Program-made: the position numbers and the translations under genes
Notes under the pieces: model-generated
What the model was told of the DNA's origin: nothing
The model's database searches: none
The model's input: only the letters and a program-made list of their open reading frames with translations
DNA from: Nymphaea colorata
Taxonomy: Eukaryota > Streptophyta > Magnoliopsida > Nymphaeales > Nymphaeaceae
Direction: 5' to 3'
Assembly: GCF_008831285.2 (NCBI RefSeq)
Contig: NC_045142.1
Location: 18,229,354 to 18,293,353 of the forward strand
DNA: 64,000 nucleotides
Shown here: positions 27,349 to 39,072 of the stretch, piece after piece
Layout: every line of letters begins with the position of its first letter
Position numbering within the stretch: position 1 is the first letter of the stretch

Positions 27349-27420
27349 AGGTCCCACCGAGATTTGAACTCGGGTTACTGGATTCAGAGTCCAATGTCCT
27401 AACCACTAGACCATGGGACC
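27349..27420 (-). tRNA. tRNA-Gln (anticodon CUG)
   Basis: The 72-base minus-strand gene has acceptor stem GGTCCCA paired with TGGGACC, D-arm region TGGTCTAGTGGTTAGGACA, anticodon stem TTGGA/TCCAG with loop CTCTGAA (anticodon CTG), and T arm with GGTTCAAATC-type GAGTTCAAATCTC. Discriminator base U. Internal A and B boxes are intact, so it is likely functional. No intron. Confidence 0.95.
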
Positions 27421-27674
27421 TCTGGCATTCGACCTGCTCAATCTTTTCTATTTGATAAATTAATACTTATCTTTAAAACTTTCGCTCATCTTTAACTTAG
27501 TGTTGCAAAAATTAGAAATTCGATCTCGATTCCAGGGTTCATCAATTTGATGTGAAAAAAAAGAGATAAAAGAAAAACGTAGAAGAAACGAGAAAATATA
27601 AATGAATAAACGTAAGAAAATACATAAAGTATTATCGTGGGGAGACCAGTTTTAAAAAAAGTTAAAAGTAGAAT

Positions 27675-27748
27675 CGCTAGAGGAAGGGCTTGAACCTTCG
27701 ACCTTATGGTTAACAGCCATACGCTCTAACCAACTGAGCTACTCCAGC
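27675..27748 (-). tRNA. tRNA-Asn (anticodon GUU)
   Basis: The 74-base minus-strand gene has acceptor GCTGGAG paired with CTCTAGC (one G-U pair), D arm TAGCTCAGTTGGTTAGAGC, anticodon stem TATGG/CCATA with loop CTGTTAA (anticodon GTT), and T arm with GGTTCAAGCCC. Discriminator base G. It lies about 250 bases from the tRNA-Gln gene on the same strand. No intron. Confidence 0.95.
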
Positions 27749-28990
27749 TTCAATGGTGTAGTTTACTCGGTATTAGTGAAAATGATTGGATTTTGAGGTA
27801 AAGGGCAATTGAATTTGTAATGAAGAACATCACACAATTGAAAACAAACAAAGACTTTCAAATTTAAAAAAAAGGTTGGGTATAAAATTGGCCAAGATGG
27901 TCAGACATACAAAACAAGGCTAGTCGCAAAGGACTGCATACAAACAAAAGGGTTGGCTATTGTCGAAGCACTGACATGTAACTTTTGATGGAGCCAGTGC
28001 CAGCTAGATGTGAAAAATGTTGCTCTACAAAGAGACTTAGAATAATCAATAATGTTGTTTATGGAGTTATAACAAAGGCACGATGGAAACCCGTCTTTCT
28101 TCAACCGTAGTTCGCTACTTCACTTGTACATCTAGTTTGAAATTGAACTTTTCTTCCTTAACATAGCGAGATCTCCCTCACAGCTCACAGAAAAATTGAG
28201 AGGGAGCTTTTAAAGTTTAAACAAAAACTGGGGGTCAGACCCCCCTCTTTTCATGCCTTTCTCATGTCATGGGATGTGAGACGAATTACACTGTATTGTC
28301 ATGCCTTGTATCATACTATACAGTAAGATACAGTGCATTACACTCTTCTAAGGTGCAAGATGTGTCCAAGTAAAAAGTTAAGATATGTATCGTACAATTT
28401 GCATGATATTGGACAAAACCAAATGAAAGGAGGAATCCCCCTTTTCTCAATAGGAATATGAAAGAGTAAAAGGGTTTAGATGCAAGAAGAAGAATGAGAT
28501 AAGAAGATCCCTGATTTTGAAATATAACAGTTTTGATGCAGCGCAGCAGTAGTCTTGTATGAGGGATTGAGCCTTTATTTCTCTTTATGTTCTTCTTTTC
28601 TTAATGAGAGAACCGTACTTAAGAATTTCTCTGTTGACACCCTAAGGCAACATAGTTTCTAGCATGTGTAGACAGCCGTTGATCGCTGAAGATAAATCTA
28701 TATAAATTTTTTTTCTGCTGCAACTATACTATTGGTGTGAAGCTGCAGATATTGTCGTGGTGTTGCAGATTTAGTATGTTGCAGAAATAGGGTGTTGCAG
28801 ATCTGAAATCTTCTTTATGTATTGTTGCTGTCAACAGATTTAGTATGTTATCTTTGCTGCATTTGTATTCCTGTCGTGGAGTTCTAAAGTGTGCTGTGAC
28901 GTTGCAGAAATAGGGGGCTACAAATCAGAATTTTCCATTGTGTTTTAGTGCTGTCGTAGTGGAATTTTGCTGTAGTGGAGGTGCAAAGAC
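27749..28990. other. unassigned interval; right end possibly leader of the plus-strand Copia element
   Basis: No gene is seen. 28690-28980 is rich in repeated GTTGCAGAT/GCTGTCGT words, resembling an LTR-element leader. It could be the left half of the plus-strand Copia 5' region, split from 34455 onward by the minus-strand Copia insertion. I could not find a matching 5' LTR for that element here. Confidence 0.3.
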
Positions 28991-29234
28991 AATAGAAACA
29001 CGAACAAGGAGAGGAAGAAAACAACGATCACGATGTAACGTGGAAAAACCCCTCAACTAGAGAGAAAAAAACCACGGATGAGGAGGAGCCGGTGCCCACT
29101 AGCCGCTAGACTCTCTCTCTCTAAGATTTCATTTTTTCATAAGGATTAGGGTTACATGACTTAAGTAGTGCCCAAAACGGGCTACAAGGCGGGTCGGGTA
29201 TGGATCCGGACCCGAAACATACGATCTATCAACA
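28991..29234 (-). repeat. 3' LTR of the minus-strand Copia element
   Basis: It matches the 5' LTR over its full length with 6 differences. The last two bases of the LTR are altered (the plus strand begins AATAGAAACA instead of TGTAGAAACA), so the exact edge and the target duplication are unclear. Confidence 0.92.
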
Positions 29235-32200
29235 CTCTCCCTCAAGTTGGGCATACATATCAAACATGCCCAACTTGGATACATTCCTTTCAAATGAAGC
29301 TGAAGGAAGAGCTTTCGTCAGAACATCAGCAGTTTGGTCTTCAGACTTCATGTAAGGTAAAATCAACTCTTTCGCATCAATTCTTTCCCGAATGAAGTGA
29401 CGATCAATTTCAACATGTTTTGTTCTGTCATGAAGAACATGATTGTTGGCTAAGTTGACTGCAGACTTGTTATCACAGCACATCTTCATAGGTCCTTCAA
29501 TCTCTATTCCAATGTCAGTCAGCAATATCTTCAACCATAGTAATTCTGACACTCCCATAGCAACTGCCCTATATTCTGCCTCTGCACTCGATCTAGAGCA
29601 AACATCCTGTCTCTTGCTCCTCCATACAACAAGGTTTCCTCCCAAGTAGACACAGTACCCTATAGTAGATCATCTGGTATCACCACAACCTGCCCAATCC
29701 GCATCAGAATAACCCTCGATTTCCACAGTCTCTTGTTTCACATACAGGAGTCCCTTGCCAGGATTTTCCTTCAGGTAGCATAACACTATGTCCACAGGCT
29801 TCAGATGTGCATCGGTTGGTGTATGCATGAATTGGCTCAAAACATTCACCACAAAGGTGATATCAGGTCTCGTGAGAGTAAGATAAATCAACTTCCCAAC
29901 CAGACGTTGATATCTTCCCTTGTCTTCTTCACAGAGAGGCTCTTCATATCTAAGGCTCAACTTGTGCCCAGTGTCAAACGGGGTAGGAGTAGGTCTACAT
30001 CCCAATTTACCAGTTTCTTCCAGCAGATCTAATGTGTATTTCATTTGGTTTAGTACAAGACCAGTACTAGACCTAGCAACCTCCATACCAAGAAAATACC
30101 TTAGCTTGCCAAGATCTTTGAGATCGAATTCTATAGCCAGTAACCCTTTTAGCTTGATAATCTCCTCCTCATCATCTCCTGTGACAATCATGTCATCTAC
30201 GTAGACCAGTAGGAGAGTAACTCTGCTCTCCTTCTTCTTCACAAACAGAGTGTGATCTCCATTTTCTTGTTTGTATCCATCACGTATCATCACTCTTCTC
30301 AGTCGTTCGAACCACGCTCTGGGCGATTGCTTAAGGCCATATAAGGCTTTTTTCAGCTTACAACATTTTTCTGGTTCTTCATATCCTGGAGGCATATGCA
30401 TATATACTTATTCTTCGAGGTCACCATTGAGGAATGCATTCTTAACATCCAGTTGATACATCTTCCACTCCTTCATCACAGCTAGGGATATAACCACCCT
30501 CACTGTTTTCATTTTCGCAACAGGAGCAAAGGTTTCCAAGTAATCAATTCCATATTTCTGGCTAAATCCCTTGGCTACAAGTCGAGCTTTATATCTTTCA
30601 ACACTCCCATCTGGTTTGTACTTGATGGTATACACCCATTTGGATCCAACTAAATGAGCGGCTTCAGGAATCTTCACCACTTCCCATGTCATATTTCTTC
30701 TAAGGGCATCTATTTCTTCTTTCATTGCATCAGCCCACTTGGAGTCACTTTGAGCTTCAGCAACAGTCCTGGGGATCACAGCCAAAGAAAGAGTAGAAAC
30801 AAAACACTTGTAATCTTTTCCAAGTCAGGAATAAGAAACAAAATTATCAATGGGGTGTTGAGTACATGACCTGACACCCTTTCTCAGGGCAATGGAAAGA
30901 TCTTCATTCTTCTTTTCAACCTCATCATGAGTCTCTACGGTAGGACTTGGTTCATCCAGGGAAGGAGTGGCATTGGGATTGAAAGTAGATCTAGCATCAC
31001 AAGTCATCATCTCTGTCCGAGTACCTCGTCTAGAGTAAAACTGTCCAAACAACCGAGGGCCTTCCTTCTCAATGCTAGTGTCACACCTTTCCTCCTTCTC
31101 AGGCACATCAACAGTAGTAAACAATTCTGCTTTCTTGTAGTCCAAAAAATCTATAAACTGAAGTTCCTGTCTCTGAGAATACTCTTCCCTGCTCACAGAC
31201 TGCTCCCCCTGAAGAGGATTCTCACCAAAGTAAGAGGCATGTTCCAAGAAGGTAACATCCCTCGTAACATAAACTCGACCAGTAATAGGATCAATACATT
31301 TGTATCCTTTTTGCGTAGGAGAGTATCCAACAAAGACACATTTGATAGACCTAGGATCAAGTTTCTTGACATTTGGACTGTGATCATGGATAAAACATAC
31401 ACAACCAAAAACACGAGGAGGAAGAGGGAATGGTGGACGACTGCCAGGAAGCAATGAGTGAGGAGTCCTACCATTCAAAACACGACTGGGCATGCGGTTA
31501 ATAAGATAGACACTAGTAAGAACAGCATCACCCCAATAGTATTTAGGAAGATTTCTCTGAAATAAAAGAGCCCTGGTGACATTAAGAAGTTGACGATTTT
31601 TCCTTTCAGCTACCTCATTTTGAGGGGGGTGTAACTATAAGATGTCTCATGAACAATCCCCCGTTGTCTAAGAAACTCCTCAACAGGCTGACACATGTAT
31701 TCACGGGCATTATCGGACCGGAAAGTTTTAACATTCGCACCTGATACAAGGAACCTCACTGCGGTCTTTTAACAAGTACACAAACGTAGCACGAGAGAAA
31801 TCATCAATGAAAGTGATAAAATACTGGAAACCTTGACGGGTATGAATTCCCGAAAGTCCCCATACATCAGAGTGAATCAGGGAAAAAGCGTCATTAACAC
31901 AACTAGTAGAAAGAGGATACGAAGCCCTCACATGTTTGGCAAACTGACAAACATCACAAGAAATGGAAGACAAATCAAAGGAGGAACACAAGTCTGGAAA
32001 CAAATGTTTCAAAATTCCAAAAGGTAAATGCCCAAAACGTTCATGGCAGTACATAAAGGACTGAAGACAATCTTCTCTTCTCTTATTTGTCTTGTGGATC
32101 GCTATCAACAGAGCAGTAGCCACACGTATGGGAAGACGATATAATCCATCAGAAGCTAAACCAATCCCAATCCTCTTCCCTATCACCAAGTCCTGCAAAA

Positions 32201-32567
32201 CACAACGATTGGCAGAGAAAATAAGTTCACAATTCAATTCTTTAGTAAGTCTACTGACTGACAAGAGATTTAAAGGAAACTGGGGAACATGTAAAGCGCC
32301 ATGCACATGAAATTTGTCCAACAAGGACAGAGTGCCTTCGCCTGCCACACAGGTAGAGGAACCATCTGTAAGAGAAACACGTTCATTTCCCGAGGACAAC
32401 TTATACTCATGAAACAATTTTGGATTACCTGTCATGTGATGAGTAGCACCACTATCGACAATCCATTCCCCCACAAAAGAGTTACCTGTATCGCCAATAA
32501 CTGCAAGAGCTTGATTAGCCTTTTTCTCATCAGGTGTCGCGGCCTGGTTTACATTGATCCGACCCAA
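29229..32567 (-). pseudogene. Copia pol (protease, integrase, RT, RNase H) with stops
   Basis: All segments lie in the same frame as gag. Protease has WIVDSGATHHMTG. The GAG-pre-integrase and integrase core follow (HSDVWG; FIDDFSRATFVYLLKDR). Reverse transcriptase has [26 protein letters not shown] and the catalytic LLVYVDDMIVTG. RNase H has SDADWAG and RSSAEAEYRA. Lesions include a small deletion with frameshift near 31740 that is compensated by another shift near 31625, and nonsense codons near 30823, 30406 and 29668. These leave the pol domains recognisable but the polyprotein broken. Confidence 0.92.
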
Positions 32568-32588
32568 GTAGGCCCTCAGTTCACGAAG

Positions 32589-33503
32589 CTAGTCAGCAGA
32601 AATGGAGACTTTTTCTCCACTGGATGTTTGCACCTCAGACACAGGCATCCTCCCAATAGAAGACCTCCCTTTGTTTCCCTTCTTCTCTGAATGAAGATCC
32701 CAACAATAATCCACGGTGTGACTAGTTTTCTTGCAGTGAGTGCACCGGCGAAGGGATCTAGACGGGCCAGGACCACGACTCACAAGAGCAGATCTCTCAT
32801 GATAGGGCACAAGTTCCCTCTTCCCTTCATTTGTAACCAGCCTTCTCTGTTCTTCCGCTTCAACACAGGAGTACACATCTTCAATACTGGACACCTCTCC
32901 TGAATTCAGAATCTGGCTTGTAACACCTCCAAACTCATCATTTAAACCTGCTAAAAAGAGGAACACCCTGTTTTCCCATTCATGAGCAACATAAAGTGTC
33001 TGATCATGGGGACAACGCCAAGGAATATCAGAATGATAGTCAAGCTCCCACTTGGCTTTCAAAGCCCCATAATACTCTGCAACAGAAGAGTTCCCTTGTC
33101 GAATGCCATAGACTGTCTTCATTACTTGGTAAGTACGAATTGCCGTTTTCTTTTGGCCATACATTTGCTCTAGGACCACCCACATGTCTCTAGCAGTCTT
33201 CTTCCGAAGGATAAGGGGCTGAATATCGGCAGAGACGGAGTTGACAATCCAAGTTTTCACTTGATTATCCTCAAGAAACCAAGTATGCCACACACCACTT
33301 GTTCTTGCTGGTTCGGGGTTGCTCCCGTCGATATAGGCCATCCGACCACGGCCAGCAATCCTCATAGTCATAGCAGGCGACCACGAGAAATAGTTCTCCT
33401 TTGTAAGGCGAAGAGTGATGACCTGCATGAGAACATTCTCAGTTCTAAAAGCCCCGATTTCAGTTTGATTTGTATTGACGGTTGACGTGAAAGAAGCTGC
33501 CAT
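32589..33503 (-). CDS. Copia gag polyprotein region
   Basis: The open frame continues upstream to 33638, but I take the start at 33503 (MAASFTSTVNT), soon after the leader, as typical for Copia gag. It contains a UBN2/retrotransposon-gag block (YFSWSPAMTMRIAGRG; ARDMWVVLEQMYG; FLAGLNDEFGGVTSQIL) and a zinc knuckle of CX2CX4HX4C form (CTHCKKTSHTVDYC). It ends at an in-frame TAG, after which the polyprotein continues in the same frame. Gag forms the cytoplasmic virus-like particle. Confidence 0.88.
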   Translation of the reverse strand: MAASFTSTVNTNQTEIGAFRTENVLMQVITLRLTKENYFSWSPAMTMRIAGRGRMAYIDGSNPEPARTSGVWHTWFLEDNQVKTWIVNSVSADIQPLILRKKTARDMWVVLEQMYGQKKTAIRTYQVMKTVYGIRQGNSSVAEYYGALKAKWELDYHSDIPWRCPHDQTLYVAHEWENRVFLFLAGLNDEFGGVTSQILNSGEVSSIEDVYSCVEAEEQRRLVTNEGKRELVPYHERSALVSRGPGPSRSLRRCTHCKKTSHTVDYCWDLHSEKKGNKGRSSIGRMPVSEVQTSSGEKVSISAD

Positions 33504-34197
33504 AATCACAGACCAGTCTAGCAATGGGCACGGGCGACGATAAAACACGAGAGGCACCGGCGGAATACCAAAGGGCGATGTCCGGTCGGCAGCAAGGGCA
33601 GCGACAGGGAGAAAGGAAGCATCAGCACAACACAGCACAAAAAATAGCAGATAGGCAGGGAGCAGGCAACGGACAAAACAGAGGAAAACGCCAAAACCTC
33701 ACCGGCGGTAGAGACAGCAAGAGGGCGGCGCCGGAAAAACGAGAGAGCGGCGCTGGGCGGGTCGTCAGAACCAGGCGGAGACAGACCGCCGGAACCAGGT
33801 GGAGGAAGAGGCAGAGCGGCGCTGGGTGGGTTGCAGAACCAGGCGGAAGCAGAGGGCGGCATTAGATCGCCGAAAAACGGGCGGCGCTGGGCGATGCGTC
33901 GGGTGATAGAAAACGGAAGAGAGAGACACCGCTGGGCAGGTCGTCGCTAGGCGGAGGCGGCCGGAACTTGAGCGGCGCTGAGCAGGTCGTCGCTGGGCGG
34001 AGGCGTCGGTTGCGACGGACGAAGCTCGGGCACAGGCGATGAACAGCGCCAGGTGCGTGCGATGAACAGTGCCGGACGAGACGATGAACAGTGCTGGGTG
34101 AGTCGATGAACAGTGCCAGGCGATGAATAGTGTCGGGCGAATCCTCCTCCAACACGAACAAAAGACAAATGACCAACCAGTAACGCCGGAACTTCAC

Positions 34198-34210
34198 GGC
34201 TCTGATACCA
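34198..34210 (-). other. primer binding site (iMet tRNA type)
   Basis: The minus strand reads TGGTATCAGAGCC directly after the LTR, the standard complement to plant initiator-methionine tRNA used by many Copia and chromovirus elements. Confidence 0.92.
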
Positions 34211-34454
34211 TGTAGAAACACGAACAAGGAGAGGAAGAAAACAACGATCACGATGTAACGTGGAAAAACCCCTCAACTAGAGGGAAAAAAACCACGGATG
34301 AGGAGGAGCCGGTGCCCACTAGCCGCCAGACTCTCTCTCCCTAAGATTTCATTTTTTCATAAGGATTAGGGTTACATGACTTAAGTAGTGCCCAAAACGG
34401 GCTACAAGGCGGGTCGGGTATGGATCCAGACCCGAAACATACGATCTATCAACA
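34211..34454 (-). repeat. 5' LTR of the minus-strand Copia element
   Basis: On the minus strand it begins TGTTGATAGATCG and ends GTTTCTACA, giving the canonical TG...CA ends, and is followed at once by the primer site. Confidence 0.93.
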
Positions 34455-34599
34455 AGAGACAAAGACAACATTATTATTAATATTCAGCCGTGGAGTAGCA
34501 GTGTGTATTCTTATTTGAGGCACATTAACTTCACGATATTTTTAAGTTAGATTCAGTCTGCTGTGAACGTCCATATTCGTCTATCTTCAAGGGCTTGTC

Positions 34600-35609
34600 A
34601 TGGCTACAAATCTACAACATGACCCTGGAAATCAGCCAACTGAGGCTGGGATATAGTACAAAGCACTCAAATCCTTTTTCTTTTGGATCTACTATCAAAT
34701 TCGATGAATCTAATTATGATGTTTGGGCTAGAACTTTCATGTTATTAGTTGTTGGACATGGAAAGAAATATATATTAGAAGAAGATGAACCAACAGAAAA
34801 AGTTGGCAAGTATGCACGGTGGGAGGAAGAAAACAGTATAATTAGTGCGTGGCTTATGAATAGCACTCAACCTCATATTGCCGCTGGTCTTTGCTATTAT
34901 AACACAGCTAAAGATATGTGGAATTCGCTTCGGCAGATATACTCTCAAGACAAGAACATCAGCAAAATTCTTCAGGTTCAGCAAGAACTATTACAAATGC
35001 AGCAAGGTGACATGGATTTAACTGAATATTTTACCAAATTGAAGTTTAATTATGAAAAGATGAACTCTTTAAAGCCTCCTTGCAAGCATCGTCTCAAATC
35101 TCACATGGAGCAAATGATAGTTGTTAAATTTCTTGCTGGACTATCATCTGATTATTCTGCAGCCAAGGCACAAATGCTTACAGGGTCTGATTTTCCGGAT
35201 CTTGAGGAGGCCTTCAACAGGCTAAATAGACGAGTGGTTACCCTTCCTCCCTCTACAAATAATTCACAGCCTTCTGCACTTGCCTCATTTGGAGGCACTT
35301 GCCTCATTTGGAGGAGGCCGAAGTGTACAATACCCTTCTCGTGGTAGAGGAAGAGGTCGTGGCCTAGGAGGACGTGGGAGATTCCAATGCACGTATTGCG
35401 GTCGTCTTGGTCACCTAGAGGATATGTGCTGGAACAAAGTGGGTAAACCGAACAAATCTTTGTCCACGACTATGACATCCTCCTCCATACCAGCTTCAAA
35501 CTCTCAGTCCATTAGTATGGATCCCAAGGTGAATCCCACTGCTGCTTCGGTAGATGCCACGTCTCTCAAGTTAACTCCGGCCGAACTTGAATTAATTATG
35601 GAGCATTGA
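34600..35609 (+). pseudogene. Copia gag with two frame disruptions
   Basis: A natural-looking start (MATNLQHDPGNQPTE) at 34600 shifts out of frame after about 17 codons. The main gag body then runs in another frame (YDVWARTFMLLVVGHG; AKDMWNSLRQIYSQ; VKFLAGLSSDYSAAKAQ). A perfect 19-bp tandem duplication (35276-35294 and 35295-35313) shifts the frame again before the zinc knuckle CTYCGRLGHLEDMC (CX2CX4HX4C). Confidence 0.85.
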
Positions 35610-35639
35610 TCAAATGTTGCACCATCCACCTCATCGGCT

Positions 35640-38600
35640 TCTACTGCTATCACAGATTCAGCATTTTCTGCAGGTAGAACTCCCTCTAATGGTTGTTGGA
35701 TAATTGACTCTGGAGTGTCTAGACATTTTTGTGGAGATGCTAATATTTTGAACTTGCAAAAATTTTATCCCTCCCAATATGTAAGATTAGCTGATGGAAG
35801 ACTATCTCCGGTGGAAGGTCATGGAGATGTCCGCCTATCTCCATCTTTACATGTTCATGAAGTGCTTTATACTCCTGAATTCCCAAAGAACTTGTTATCT
35901 GTAAGCAAAATTATTAAAGAGATGAATTGTCGAGTTATTTTTGACCTTGGCACTTGTGTATTTCAGGACTTATCGACTGGGAGGAAGATTGGTGGAGACC
36001 ATGAGAGAGATGAAATCTACTTCTTGGATACATTCATTAAAGAGGCGTTCATTTTGGTTGATTCATTTTCAAGTGCATTCCAATGGCATCTCAGACTTGG
36101 TCATCCGTCATTTCATAAACTTCGGTAGTTATGTCCTCAGATTTCTTCTTCAACCTCCATCGAGTGTGAAGCTTGTCAATTAGGCAAGCATAGTCGTACA
36201 TCTTTTCCTTCGAGTCAAAGTCAGTCTAGCCAAAGTCTATTTGATTTAGTTCATGTTGATGCATGAGGGCCTAGTCTGGTTCCGAGTCGGTTGTCGTCCC
36301 ATTATTATCTTTCCATTGTTGATGATTTTTCTCGTGTTTCTTGGGTGTTCTTGATGAAAGACAGATATGAAGCGTCTTGTATCTTGAAATCTTTCATCTT
36401 GGAAATAAAAACTCAATTTAATACTTGTGTTAAGGTTGTTCGCACTGACAATGCTCTCGAGTTTAAATCTACTTCTCTACTTGAATTCTACAAATCCCAT
36501 GGTATTGTGCCACAATTTACTGCCCTCACACATCTCAACAAAATGGTGTAGTCTAACATTTGTTAGATGTAGCCCGCACTATAATGATTCATTCTCATAT
36601 GCCTGCCAAATTTTGGGGAGATGCAATCTTAACCGCATGTTACCTAATAAATAGAATGCCTTCCTCTTCAATAGAGGACAAGATACCAATTCAGATCCTT
36701 TACCCAAATAAGGCCTTGTTCTCTTTACCTCCCCGGGTATTTGGATGCACATGCTTTGTACATCGACTTGGACCTAATCGAGATAAACTTGCTGCACAAA
36801 CAACTAAGTATGTCTTTGTAGGATACTCTCGAAATCAAAAAGGGTATCGATGCTTAGATCCTATATCTAATCGAGAGTTCGTCAGTGCTGATGTAACCTT
36901 TCACGAGTCTTCTCTGTTCTTTGCTGCTAGCTCTTCACATTCTCAGTATGAGATGCCCTTTTCTGTTCCACTTCCAATTCCTCCTATTCCACTTGAGTCC
37001 ATTCCGTTTATTTCACCTCCTACTTGTCCCAATTCCTCCAGTCCACGGTTTAAAAACCCTCCTCTTATATATTCAAGAAGGAATCCATCATCTAATGACC
37101 TTGCGCCGTCTTGCTCTCGAGAGGTACGTACTTTTGACTTAAACAATATGCTGAGTGTTCCATTGATGCTTCTCATCCTGATGATTTACCTATTGCACTA
37201 CGTAAAGGGATCAGACAATGTACAATTCATCATCTTTCTAAATTTGTTAGTACATCTCATTTGGGAAATCATATATGCAAATTTATTGATGTCTTGTCAG
37301 CTACTTCAGTTCCTACTCATGAACAAGCTCTTTTGGACTCTAAGTGGTACCAAGCGATGATGGAGGAGATGGACTCTCTTGTATCTCGCCATACTTGGGA
37401 TCTTGTCGAACCTCCATCTGGGGCAAATATTGTCGGCTCAAAATGGGTCTTCACTATCAAGTATAATTCTGACGGTACAGTTGAACGATACAAGGCACGG
37501 TTGGTTGCAAAAGGGTACACACAGACGTATGGTATTGATTTCTTTGAAACCTTCTCGCCTGTGGCACATTTGAGTATTATTTGTTGTTCATCATGGATGG
37601 AATATGTACCAATTAAATGTCAAAAATGCCTTTCTATATGGGGATTTATCTGAAGTAGTATATATGCAGCAACCGCCAGGTTTTGAAAAACAGGAGGAGT
37701 GTACCAAGGTATGTTTATTAAAGAAGGCTATATACGGTTTGAAGCAAAGTCCTAGAGCATGGTTTCAAAAATTGTCTGATGTTGTATCAAAGTTTGGGTT
37801 TCCTAGATCTCCTTTAGATCATTCATTGTTTATAAAAAGGTCTTCACGAGGTATGGTGGTTATGGTGATATATATGGATGACATCATTTTAACTAGTGAC
37901 AGCGAGCAAGAAATACAAGATACAAAAGTGTATCTCCAACAACACTTTGTTACTAAAGATCTTGGCTCCCTACATTACTTCTTGGGGATAGAAGTAGCAA
38001 AAAGTAAAGAAGGTTTAGTTCTTTCCAAAAAAAAATATGTTCTTGATTTGCTCCAAGAGACAGGTATGACTGGAACCAAACCTGCATCTATTCCTATAAA
38101 CTCTCGTATTCACTTATATGATGATAAATATGAACCTGTGGATAGCAAGTCATATAGATCACTGATTGGAAAACTACTATATGTAACCATAACTCGGCCT
38201 GATATATCCTTTGCTGTGGGAAAACTGAGCCAGTTTATGGACAAGTCAAGAAAAACACATTGGGATGCAGCCATGCTTCTATTGAAATTTCTGAAAGGTT
38301 CTCCTGGAAAAGGTCTATTATTTAAAAAGGGTTCATCACTCCGGATATAAGCTTATTTTGATGCAGATTATGCAGACTCTATTGATGACAGAAAGTCTAT
38401 TACGGGATTCTGCATTTTTGTTGGAGGCAACTTAGTTTCTTGGCGAAGCAAGAAACAAGCTGTTGTGGCTCGATCTAGTGCAGAGTTAGAATACTGAGCC
38501 ATGACTCAAACGACAACTGAAATTACTTGGGTGAGAGTCATGTTAGAAGGTCTTGGAATTCAAATAGAACTACCTATTAAAATGCACTGTGACAATAAAG

Positions 38601-38835
38601 CAGCTACTCATATAGCCAATAATCCTGTCTTTCATGAACGGACCAAACATATCGAGGTAAATTGTCACTATATCAGAGACTTAGTTCAAGCAGAGATTAT
38701 TTCTACTGAATATGTTGCTTCTAAAGATCAAGCTGTAGCTGCAGATATATTTACTAAAGCTCTTCTTATATCTGATTTCACAAAGTGTTGTAACAAGCTG
38801 AGCATGATAGACATCTATGCTCCAGCTTGGGGGGG
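35640..38835 (+). pseudogene. Copia pol with multiple frameshifts and stops
   Basis: Protease-like WIIDSGVSRHFCG (36th kb start), pre-integrase block, integrase core with IVDDFSRVSWVFLMKDR and VRTDNALEF, then RT with [37 protein letters not shown] and VIYMDDIILTSD, and RNase H with DYADSIDDRKSITGFC and ARSSAELEY. At least four frame changes and several stops occur (near 36128, 36240-36290, 36551, 37560-37600, 38350, 38500), so no polyprotein can be made. It is a different Copia lineage from the minus-strand element. Confidence 0.88.
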
Positions 38836-38837
38836 AG

Positions 38838-39072
38838 TGTTGAGAAAACGTTATGTTTATGTTTTGAGGTTTTTTGCAGTGTTGAAACTTTTATTAGGTA
38901 GTTCTTTGAATTTTTCAATAATTATTGGTCTCTTTATGTAAAGGGTTAAACTTAACCCTAATTACTTCTTTTTATTATATTAGAAGTGTGGGAGCCATAA
39001 GAAACTAACGAGCTCTCCTCTCTCTCGTTCTTCTCTCTTGTTCTCTTTTCTCTACGTCTTCAGATTCAACAA
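38838..39072 (+). repeat. 3' LTR of the plus-strand Copia element
   Basis: It begins TGTTGAGAAAACG right after a G-rich polypurine tract (CTTGGGGGGGAG). The right edge at TTCAACA (about 39072) is a guess from the TG...CA rule, because no partner LTR is available for comparison. Confidence 0.6.

Larger units (their letters stand above)
28991..34454 (-). mobile_element. nearly complete Ty1/Copia LTR retrotransposon
   Basis: The element is 5.46 kb on the minus strand with 244-bp LTRs at both ends. An iMet-type primer site TGGTATCAGAGCC (34198-34210) abuts the 5' LTR, and a short purine tract (GAGGGAGAG) precedes the 3' LTR. Coding order is gag, protease, integrase, reverse transcriptase, RNase H, the Copia order. 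Stops interrupt an otherwise single reading frame, so it is probably non-autonomous now. The LTRs differ at 6 of 244 positions, two of them at the very edge, so insertion was comparatively recent. Confidence 0.95.
34590..39072 (+). mobile_element. degenerate plus-strand Ty1/Copia element, no 5' LTR found
   Basis: Gag, protease, integrase, RT and RNase H regions follow in Copia order on the plus strand. They end at a purine tract (about 38829-38837) and an LTR-like sequence starting TGTTGAGAAAACG. Reading frames change repeatedly, so it is older than its minus-strand neighbour. No 5' LTR or primer site was found between 34455 and 34600. The 5' end was probably cut off by the minus-strand Copia insertion or lost. 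Confidence 0.88.
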
